Below are positions 49,701 through 61,700 of a stretch of DNA of 64,000 bases, in pieces; the first letter of the stretch is position 1; the number at the start of each line of letters is the position of its first letter. This DNA is from Manduca sexta (taxonomy: Eukaryota > Arthropoda > Insecta > Lepidoptera > Sphingidae): the NCBI RefSeq assembly GCF_014839805.1, contig NC_051120.1, forward strand, positions 8,804,001-8,868,000. The letters run 5' to 3'. The notes beneath the pieces are model-generated. The model was not told where the DNA came from. It did not search any database and saw only the letters and a list, made by a program, of their open reading frames with translations. A program made the position numbers and the translations under genes.

Positions 49701-52700
49701 TATCGATATCGATAAGATGTCAGAAGGGATCGCAACACAATTAAATTTCTTGCTGTCTAAGACAGAGTACACTCAAATGTCATAGTGTTACTTCTATGCT
49801 TGTCATTGTTCTGAGCGACAACCTTAATATGTTGACTTTAATTTGACAGCGTCTCAACTATCACGCACTTCAATGTAAAACTGTGTTGCAAAAATTAATA
49901 CTGCCTTACAATTATCAGAGATGAGACATTTTGAAAATAACAGTATTTGAAATGCAAAATACAAAATACCTATTTCCATTTTGTATTTTAAATACTTTTT
50001 TAGAAAACCATTTTTTATTTTATTTGAAATACTTTTTAGGACATATTTTGTATTTGCAAAATACAAAATACTGTTTAATCAACTTGCAAATAAGCAGTTC
50101 AGTAAGTAATTAGATAAAACGCAAACATACGGAATAAGTCAGCGACGATACAATACTTTTGGTTTCGTTATTATTTTATCACACATAAACATTTGACTTA
50201 CACAACACACATACACACACACACACACAACATCACGCATTTTATCCCCGAAGGGGTATGCAGAGGCGCAACCATGGCACCCACTTTTCGCCAAGTGTGT
50301 TCCGTCCCATGATGTGATAGGGGGCGAGCCTATCGCCATATCGGGCACAAATTCCAGACTCCGGGCTGATACTGAGCAGAAAAACCGAAATATCACTTTG
50401 CCCGACCTGGGATTCGAACCCAGGACCTCAGAGCGCTGCCGTACCGCGCATGCAGTACAACTACGCCACCGAGGCAGTCAAAACATTTGACTTAGGTACT
50501 GGTTAAAGCGGAAAAACCATAGGGTACAGCCACATCATAACTCCTTGTCACAAATGTCACGCTTTTCATGTAGGTTTTGTTGATTTTTAGTGAAAAGCAT
50601 TAAACAAAACAGTTCAGTTCTCTGTTGCTATAATGAGAAAAAAAATATTTGCGTAAGTGCCATATTTTTTTTCTTTGATATTGTTGTTGACAAGACATTA
50701 ATGAGAATAAAAATATCTTGCACTCATTACAAATGGACAATCCTATATACTGTGGAGTACTGATACAGATAATTAAAAAAAGCTTAGATAAGAGGTTTGA
50801 AAAATTTAAGTAATGATTTGAAGGACTCTAAAGCTAAAGAAGCAAATTTGGCATCAGTGTCATATCCTTTTTTTAAATTAAAATGGGTGCCGAAGGGAAG
50901 TAGAGAACACATAAAGGAATTATTCCTTACAGAAGTGAAAAAAATTAAAAATGATCATAAAGATGCAAATACTACATTTCAATCAAACAAGAAAGAAAAA
51001 ATGAATCCTGTTATATGTTCCATGATGATTCAGATTCCTCAGTAGCTAGTGATAGTGCAAATGCAAACACCACCATTGACGTGGAATCACTACAATATTT
51101 GAAGTATGATGATGTCTGCCTATTATCATTAAATAAATACCCTACAGTAAAGATTGTCTTTTTGAAATATACTTAATACCTGCCTGCCCAGCTCTGCGCC
51201 AGTAGAAAGGCTTTTTTCTTATGGTAGCATGATTATGAAGGCCACACAGAAGAAAGATGAAATATTTGAACAAATAATTTTGTTAAAATCTGTTAAATAA
51301 ATTTACTTTGATCACTTGTTTAAATAAAAAAAAAACAAAAACAGAAATACAATAAAGTATAAAACTAAAGGTATTTTATTTTAATATAAAGTATTTCGGA
51401 AATATGTATTTTGTATTTAGTATTTTTAATACAAAATGAAAAACTATTTTGTATTTTGTATTTAAAATATAAAAAACGAAAAGTATTTACATTTTGTATT
51501 TAAATACATTTTATAATATATTTTGCACATCTCTGAAAATTATCTACACGCACACATATACATTATTTTACATTTCACTACATTGACATATCGTGTGAAA
51601 CAAACAAAAGTCTAAACGAATCAGCTAGTATTTGTTATTTGCGTAGTTTATCCAAACGTCCCAATTGGGACACTTTAGCCTTCAGATTATGGGTGCTATT
51701 GGCATATCACATCTTTGTAACATTATTTTTTTTTGGCGTAATACTCTTAAGAATAGAATAACACGATATTTGGATAGTGAATTAGTACATACTCAATCGC
51801 TTGTAAATAAAAAAAAACAAAAAAAACATCAAATGAGCATTGCTTGTTAATAAAAAAAAATAACAAAAAGATTTCATCAAATGGGCACGTGGAGGTGCTG
51901 GGATTTGAACCCAGGACTTTCAGCATGCGAAGCAGACACTCTACCACTGAGTTACACCCCCGTTGATATGACTGACGAACTTAACTATCTGTTACTGTCA
52001 AAATCTCAGTGATTTACTAGATTTATTACAAAAAAATATATAGGTATTGAATAATTCATCGGAGAAGGAAAATTTTGATAAAAAATAATAGACCTCGTAA
52101 CCACGAAAACTCGATTTACTTCTATTCATTATGGAAGCAATATGATGGTAATATCAAATTGTGCTAAATCCAAAGCAATTTCGATCATGTCGATAAAATT
52201 ACTTTATACAGGAGTCTAAATTGGCATAACATAGGTAGCGAGTTGACGAAAAAAAGAAAAGATTAAAGGGTTAACTGTTTACTGTTACATTTTGCTCCGG
52301 GGTTGTCTGAGGAAATAGATTTACACTGGAGGGTTAAATATTAAAAGCGCTTTGTAATTCACGAATGAATGATCGAATGAGAATGAGTGAATGGAAAGTG
52401 TTGTTATTAGGGGTCGTGGTAAATAACTCTCATATACTTACTCAATGAATTGAACGTTATTTAATAAATATGTATATGTAATAATAAGTATATAGTAAAT
52501 CCTTTATTTGCGAAAAAGTTGGTACAGTATAGAATAATCATTTCTTATTTATTTATTTCAACATAATATTTTGTCAAATTTATTGACATGCAATTTTTAT
52601 TGATGTGTATAAATGAAAAATAATTAATTAGGTTAGGGAAGGTATTACTTATAATAATTTTTTGATTTAGATTAGAATTTGTTTGTTAATTTAATTTAAC

Positions 52701-55700
52701 ATAAGTTTTACATTATGATGTTCATTATACGGTTAATTTAGAATATTAATTATGATTATTATTTCAAGAAGTAAATACAAAATTTCAGAGATGATCTTCT
52801 TATAATTCTATTTCAGTTTACCTATATCTAATTGTTGTATTTTAAACTTATTATATTATTAAAATTTACGTCAATAGACTGCCTTGCTGATGCTGTTGTA
52901 CTTATTACGACTGCAAAGTTGAGGTCCGTTTTGATCTGTTTGCGCAGTTATATTGGGTTTTGCTACTCCAGACGTTATTACTGAGTATTAAGAGCATAAT
53001 TTGTACCCGATATGGAATTGACTTCGCCATCACATTATGGGACGGAATACGACGTAAGTATTGGCATTAGTAATGCTTCTTGTTAATTTTTATGGCTTTT
53101 AATGATAAATTAGTAAGAATTCTGTTTGTAATACGTTTAATGAAAAGTACGTGCACCGTAATTAAATAAATGACAAAAAAAAATGTTGCAACCACGAAAA
53201 AAAACTTATTAGTTTGATGACACCTTTGATATTTATTATCCAATACCTCTGCCTACCTCTTAAAGATAAATGCATGAGAATGTGTACGTTCGGTACAAAA
53301 GTAAATTAATTAACTTTAAGACGATCTAATAGTTACTAGTTTAATACCGTTTCGGTTAATGCCGGCAAAATTATATAAGTGTATATTTATTAATGAAATA
53401 ATATTTTCAATAAGATTTTATCCTTAATGTGTGGTCTTTGGGTTTAAAATTATTTGTCGGAACAGTCGCAAAATTATTAGAAGGAAAATTAAGTAGTTAA
53501 AAATTATCTTTTTATAAATAAATGTGTTGGGATTTGTCAGTAAATCTACTGACAAATCCCAACAATATAATATTATGTTGGTTTTTGTAATATCTTTTAT
53601 ATTATAATTTGATGTGCTTTATAATTTAAAGAATATCATAATATTTATTTTAAAAGTTTGTAAAAATATTTGTATATTTCATTTCTAAACGGTCATCAAA
53701 GTTTCCGACCAGTATCGAAATAGCACGCTATAAATTCCAATCCCTACTAATGGCTTCTACTCTTTATGTCTAATACATGGTGTTCTTTATTAGAAAGAAA
53801 AAAATATTTTAGGTTATGATGTTAAAATGTTAAAAAAGTTATTTAAATACTCTTCTCATAAATAGTATGTACATGTTTTGTTTTTGATAATATAGGAATA
53901 TAAAATAATATAATATTATAATACGTCATATTGTTCACTATTGTTGCATTTTTATCTTGACGGTATTTTGAAAATTACAATATTTTAGGATCTTTTATTT
54001 TGGTTAAAAAATTATACGTTTTAGCATGTATACTTTAATTTCTAATATACTGTTCTTCTTTTGAAAAGAAAAAACGATTAGATAATGCTAAATAAACGGT
54101 AAATAGGATAAGGATACGGATAGGCTTTGTCCGTGCAAACTCCATTTTCGAAATAAAAGTAACGGTCGCTTAATGAAATAGTTTTAAGAATTGGTTAAAA
54201 AATTCCAGAAATCACGTTCCTTTTTCAAATTAGTTAATCTCTTTATATCAATTATGGATAAACCATAAAAACTCACAGAAAATCCGTCGCCACCTCCTCC
54301 AATGAAACTTTGCGACACAACTCGATAGTACTTGTCGACATCCAACGGTTGGTATTTAGGGATGTCGCATTCGATACAGCGGACCGTCGCGTTGACAACC
54401 CTTCTGTTGACGGGCAGAGAGCCGTCGAACGTCGAACGCAACCCTGGATTTAATTGCAATCTTGTTCAAGGAATTTTTAATCTGACCATATGAGATTTTT
54501 TGTAGTGTGCACTGACGTCTTTTTGGGACTTTGTATATTAGACTGGTGTAGTTTAAGCCTTATAGTGCAGCGTAATTAAAATAGCCATGACCTTTCTTGA
54601 TTAAGACATTAAGGTCTATAATGCCTGAGCAAATATGTATATTAATGGTATACTATTTTCGTTCAATTTAATACAATTTAATAGTTTTAAAAAAAATATG
54701 GCATGATTTAAAAAAGAATTGTCTTTAATATTTCAAACTTAATCATTTACAATTTTTAGTAAAATATGACACTTACTCAAAGATGTTCGAAAGTATAACC
54801 CTTCGCTATAATGAAATGGTGATGACAACAAATGGGGATGAAATTGAAGTACATTGAATATCAATTTATGAAAAAATGTTTTGAATTGAGTGAATTCAAA
54901 ACCAGTCAATTCGGTTTGATGTACTGAATTTATTTGATGGAATATATTTCTATTCAGTATTAACAATATTCTTCTAAAATGAATTCTTTAAATAAGCAAC
55001 AAAAAGACCGCGGCGGCACGAATTCATTTATAATGTTTATTTAAATCAAACGCTGCTTCATTTATATAAACTAGGGAAGCGTGACAAAATAGCAATAGGT
55101 ATTTTAAATATTGTCATAGAATCAACAAGAATGTACGCTAGAGCAAACAGCCTAAGCAGCAAATGCTTGCCGCCGCTGCATATTTTCTAAAAATATATCG
55201 TCTATTTTAAAATCTTTATCAATATGTAATCCTCTTACGTTTGAAGCCTCGATTGTATATTTGAATTTGGAATTATATTAAAATTTCGAACTATTGCATG
55301 TTTTACATTTGGAATTACAGTCAAATGTGTGTACATGTAATGTATGTATGTAGTGTCCGTATGAAAAAAATAAACATCAAATTTCTTAATGAAGTGAAAG
55401 CTATAATAAAATTAGCACACCATTAACCATTTAAGTTGTATCATGTACCCTTATTTTATAAAGTCGGTTAGTGCGAACTTTTCCCTCTCGCGGTGCCGCG
55501 ACGGTATGAGATGTGTCCATCACTAGAGCCAGTACTGAGTGGCCGGTTTATATGATTATGAAGGCCGAATTACGACTCAAAAGGCTCGCTCTTGCACGCG
55601 CATGTAATATTCAGAAGTGCAGTCAAATATTGACATTTGGGGGTCTAACAAATTTGGTCGGTATATCCGATTATAATCATCACAAGGTTTCTGTTGTAAG

Positions 55701-58700
55701 TTGTCTTAATTACATTTTTATGGTTTTAAACATACATAATTGATGTATTTATACATACCTGAAACTTGTAGCATCCTCGCACCTGCGTATGGAACGTTTG
55801 CTACAGAAAATTCTAGCATTTCCATTATGTGATCGCCTCTCAGATCGAAAACTTCGACGTTATTTTCAAACGGTGTTGATAGTATTACAGATTCAAATGT
55901 TATTACTGAAATAAAATAAGTGTTTTATAGAACTGTCTTGTAGGTAGTGTAACCACTTGACTTAATAAGACTTAACATCTCATGTCTCAGGATGGCGAGC
56001 GCAGTGGAATATCAAGCAATACTTTATAATTCAAGGTGTTGGATGGTGTCTCTACTGTTTATGGGCGGCCGTATCACTTACCATCAGGCGAACGGCGAGC
56101 TCGTCTCGTCATACATAGCAATAAAAAAAGCCTCCCCTGAACCCACAACTCACAGTGATACTAATGGTTAAGATATTTTTGCTCAATATGAGATGTTGGG
56201 GTGGGATGCCAAAGATACTGGGCTTTGCGGGGCCAGCGTAGTTAATGTGGGACTACTCCAGGAGTGAGATAGATTGAAAAAAAAAAAAACTAAATTGCTG
56301 TGAGATAAAACCAGCAAGTAGCTATTTGCATTAGCTCCGTCAGCATTTATGATTATTTCGGGATGACCTGGGTTCGATGCCTAGGTTGAGCAACACTCAG
56401 ATTTTCTAGGACTGGTTCTAAAGAAAATTGGAACAAACGGCTTGTCACAAAAACGGAGTCAAATTATTATCATATTATTAAAAAGGCGGTCGCTGCGATC
56501 CTACGTTGAAGGGGTGTATATGTGGGGAACGGAATGAGCCCAGGAGTAGGGAACAGAATCTGCGCGAAAACAAGATGGTCTGTGAGTTACGATGTACGGT
56601 ATCTGCAATAATTAAATAAACAGATTAATAAAGAAGAGTTTCGATTTGGTGTCCCAAAATCCTACAAGTATATCATCATCGTCAGCCGTAGGATGTCCAC
56701 CGCTGAACATGGGCCTCCCCCAAAAGTTGCCAGATCGCCCTGTTGGTAGCGGCCAGCATCCAGCGATCTTCTTGTATATAGACCTATAAGTATATAGGTA
56801 GGCAAAAAGATTTTTAACCTTATCACAGATATACTTACTGCCGTTATTAATGTCTGTTCTGATGCCACCTTGATTAACCACACAGAAATGCGCGTAATGC
56901 CAATTGTCTCCTTGAGCTCGGTCCAAAACCTAGAAACATATTATATATTCTAATATTGTTGAAGAGTGTTTGTTTGAACGCTTGCTAATCTCAGGAACTA
57001 CTAAAGTAGTTCAGATTTTTTTACATTTATTGGAAGTTACATTACTCCTCTTCTTTTATCGCGGGGGCGGAGGAGCCACAGGCAAAAACTTGTACAATAT
57101 GAAAAAATCAAATTAGCTCCTGTTTCAACATGTAAAAGTTTCAATAATAACGAGAGCCATAAAATTACTTACCGAGTGTAGAAAGGCATCGCAAATAAAA
57201 CTACCAAGATTGCATTCGGCGCAGGCGCACCTCGACGACATGTGCACCAACGAAGTGCCTATTTCAACCTTTGCTTGCTCTTCGATGATTGGTAGGTAAA
57301 CGTTTATTCTTTCCAGAATATCAGGAGCTGGAAAATACATTTATGTAATCTTCATAGGCTGCTTTTTTAAAAGGTAGAAATTGCATACGATAATACATCT
57401 TAAAGATGTCTTATTTTACATATTTTAATACGAAGCAAATTGTGATATACAACTTGGAACCCTGGGCCATACGATTAGTCAATATTATTTCCGGGAACGT
57501 TTTGTTGTTTGCATCCTGCAGCAATTCTCAGAAGTGGCCTACAGGTGTGTTGAAACCTTATGTTAAATACCTACATTACATTCTATACAACACCGCTATA
57601 GTATTGTCAGTAAATGAGTGAATGATAAACGACATGCCCATTCGAGCATTAAATCCAATTAAGTGACTATAATAATTTGCAAAACTTGTTACCTTGCTCA
57701 ATTTCGTTTCCTATGAAATGTGGATGTCCATCCCAACGGAGGAGATTACCTTCATCGTCAAAGAATAGTTTGATTTCACCCAGATACTGCGTGTGAGCAG
57801 CGGCTTGAACAATTAGTACCTGATGACAAAAATTGATAATTCATAAAATTTATTAATACAGTACTTCAGCTTTATAATACTATATTTTTTTGGAATTTCA
57901 TGAGGAACAATTTCATAATCCATGATTGTTGCGTAACTTTAACCGTTTACGCAGCGCACGCAATGGCAGTTTTCGACAGGATTTCATTTAAGCCGTTTTT
58001 GCAACATCTTTCATTGATGCTCTACTCCTATTGGTCGTAGCGTGATGTTATAATAGCCTTCCTCGATAGATGAGCTATTCAACACCTGTAGAATTTTTTA
58101 ATTCGAACTAATAGATCCTGAGATTAGCGCAGTCAAACAAACTCTTCAGCTTTATATAATAGTAATAGAAGTAATAGATAAATGATAATAATTTTACTTA
58201 ATAAACAAACTACCTGCCTCGGTGGCGTAGTTATATTACATGCGCGGTACGGCAGCACTCTGAGGTCCTGGGTTCGAATCCCGGGTCGGGCAAAGTAATA
58301 TTTGGGGTTTTCCGTTCAGTATCAGTCCGAAGTCTGAAATTTGTGCCCGATATGGCGATAGACTCATCCCCTATCACGTTATGGGACGGAACGCACTTGG
58401 CAAAAAGTAATTGCGCCTCTGCATTCCCCTTTAGGGATACATGTGTGATGTGTGTTTATGTTGTTTTTGTTTTTAATAAACAAAAAAAAAACATAAAAAT
58501 ACTCACCGGTCTTCCATTTTGTTCTATCACAACCGGGTAAGGTCCTCGTGGCGAGAAACCACTGTTTTCCGGAGGTTCACCATTGAATAACAGCGTGTGG
58601 CTGTGGCCTCCAACGATTATGTCTATGTGAGGGCCTCCGTGCAGAGCTATTTCACTAAAATATATACACAATAGATAGCAACCATCGTACGCAAGTGGTC

Positions 58701-61700
58701 GCTGTAGTGGCCAACGTAAGTGTGTCGCGTTTCGAGATTAGCCTGTGTATATCCGGTCTCAATAGGCCGGCATAATTGTGTCAACTGCCAAGGAGTAATT
58801 ATCTCTCGTCAGCCGACATTCTATTGGACCCCACTCCACTTACCATGAGGTGCAGTAAGGTCACAATGCCATACAATTATAAATAAATCAATCATAATAA
58901 ATCAAATTATACTTTCCAGCGTTGGCTGTTTAATTTATGCGTCATTTTTTGGTACATTGAGTTTTATACATATTTGGAATCACCACTTTCTTCTTAGACT
59001 TTTGATAGTAGTTTCAAGTTTTCGAAAAAATATTAGATTAGGTCAAATGTCGGCCAATCTTCGTTATCATCCTATTACTAATGAGCAATGATATTATTTA
59101 AAAAATTATAGATAAGCACTTGTCCTACATATACCTGTCTATATCTATCCCAGAATGTGATAACACTATGATTATTCTAACTCCTTGGTCGTGGAGTTTC
59201 TGTGCTTCTGCTCTCACGGTTTCCACTTCATCAGTAAATCTTAACCTTCCCGTAGAAGCCAGATTCTGTCAAAGATCAGATTCTTTTAGAAAATATAGTA
59301 AGACTAGTTTTGGAAGTTTAATTGCTATTATTTATTTTGGAATTAGTATAAAAAAATGCAAATTATCAGCGCATTAGAGAAAATCGTGAGAAAATAGTTA
59401 CCACCACAATTATTTTTTCTACCGCCAAGCAACAAGGCATGCGCTGTTGTGTTGCAGTTTGAAGAACATTGTTACCAGCGTAATTATTGGGCATTATGAG
59501 ACTTAATATCTATGTCTTGGGTTTACGAGTGCAGTTGTATGGTGTTTAATAGCGAAGGGTAATTTTTTAAAAGGTAATCCCAGGTATTTAAAAATTGCCT
59601 TAGTTAACATATCGCAGCCAATTTAATAGAAAACAAAAAGTAAGACAAACGTAAATGGAAATGAAATGAATATGAAAATAAACCTAAAGGGAAAGCCGGT
59701 AGGAATCAGGTTGCATGGACGCCACGGATGGTGTTGCTACTGTTTATGGGCATTTAAATAGCTCATCTTTAATTTTTATCTTTAGTACGAATTCTCTATC
59801 AAACTTACATCGGTAGATGAGATGATGACTCCAATGATGCCGATTTTTCGTCCGTTCCTCTCCACAATGATGCTGGGTTCGTACAGACCCTGGATGGTGG
59901 GTTCATCGTCATCGATGATGTTAGCAGTCACGACTGGCGAGTTGAGATGCTCTAGGTACGGCACAACGCCTTCGATTCCGTTGTCGAACTCATGGTTTCC
60001 TAATACCTGAAATTAAAATACTGATTATGTTTCTTTTACACAGAAAGTAAAGAATTACCTAAGTGGGGCTCATAACACGGACCATAATAATAGTAGCAAC
60101 TTTGATGATTTTAGGTGATTGAGAAGTATCCTATAGGTTTAAAAATAAAACTATTTTGCGGATTTTATTGCGTTTTTTATATTATAATTTTTTCCCGACA
60201 TTTCGAAGAACTTGCATCCTTTGTAGTCACGAGGTTGAAACGTCGGGAGAAAATTCATAATATAAGGGCCGCGATGAAATCCGAAAAATAGTTTTATTTA
60301 AATATCTAACATTCGCATAAACATAAGAAATCATTATACCCTATAGATTTTCGTTCTCTTGAGAAATATACTACAGAAATGGCCTTTTGATCGCGTAGAC
60401 TTATTAAGCTTGATTTTTTCTTAGTTGAAAGAGACCACCTGAGTATTAGATATAATTTTTAACTTAATGCCTCTACGTGTTATTGAAAAATAGTCGAGAC
60501 AGATAGATAGACAGAGATTCCATAATGGTTCCTTTTGTAGTACGGAACGCTCAAAATAAACATACTTACATGAGCAGTATGTGGAATTAAATTCATGAAC
60601 TCCTGAGTGACGTTCCATCGTAGGATGTTATACCATATGGTGCCTTGGAAGCTGTCTCCGCCGTTGAGGAGTAAGGAGTCAGGCTCAGCTGCCAGTCTCT
60701 GCCTCACCAGGGTTGTAAGACGGGCGAACCCGCCTATACAGGGAGCTACGTCTGGGTTGCATATCGTGCCAGATGGACTGGTTTCTACGAATCTAGAATA
60801 AAAATATTAAAAAAAATTCAAATGTTTGTTAGATAAAAACGTAGAACCTGCTGAATGTATTTGGGAGAAATTTGACACTTCTATAGACGATATTCAGGGT
60901 TACCATGTAAATCAATTTGTATACTGGTAAAGTATATATGTAATGGGAATACCCTGGAAATGTATTTCTTGCTACATTTTGTACTGTCATAGTTTGAATG
61001 CTTATTAAATTGAAATAGCACTACATGGGCCGAGCCATAAAGTTGGTGATTTGACCATGTAACAAAATTCTCATTTGCATTGAATATCGATTCAAAAAAC
61101 GTATGAGTTATTCGGAAATGTCTGAATTTGAACTCTATAGGCCGGTGTCTGTTCAGTGTTTAGTATTGGGGATAAGACGTGAACAACATATATTTATGGT
61201 CACTGGAAACAAAGCGATAAAGCACAAGGCCTTGCAGCATACAATCTGTGTATTCTGGTAACGGACAGGTGAGAAAGATTGTGTCAGATATTACATTTCA
61301 TATTTCTATGAAGTACATTGCTGCATCGCCTACCGTTGGCTTTACAGTGCAGCTCTCGGACTCGTCAATGTATGTTTATTTACATTAATTTGCGTGGTAA
61401 TCAGCTACAGTATTATAAAGTCTATTACTACAGTTATTGTGCAAGTAAGTGGTTCACATAAGGGCTAATTTATACGCATCTTAACCCGCAAAGAGATTCA
61501 TCAAACAGGAGGACAATAAGAAGTTGGAAATATATTTTGTTTCCACTTTCGTCTATAGTTAAGCGGGACATAATGAGTAAGGGCATCTAGTCTTCAGTCC
61601 AAAGTATTCATAAATATCTATAGGTCCATTCTGGTATTTTCGTTTAAATTACACAATTCCGATTCAAAATACATTCAGGTAAAGCAATATAATTGAGCCA

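Larger units (their letters stand above)
49916..51535 (+). mobile_element. hAT transposon, degenerate, with TIRs and 8-bp target duplication
   Basis: Begins CAGAGATG and ends CATCTCTG, with further terminal similarity. It is flanked by ACAATTAT (49908-49915) and AAAATTAT (51536-51543), 8-bp duplications with one mismatch, as hAT elements make. Subterminal regions are rich in AAATAC-type repeats on both sides. Inside lie a broken transposase (about 50756-51300) and a SINE (50201-50480). Confidence 0.85.

Noticed and set aside
60140..60340. Possible hammerhead ribozyme in rep-G (CGAAACGTCGG block)
   Set aside because: The GAAAC element is present next to a small stem, but the required CUGANGA core is missing in all copies here.
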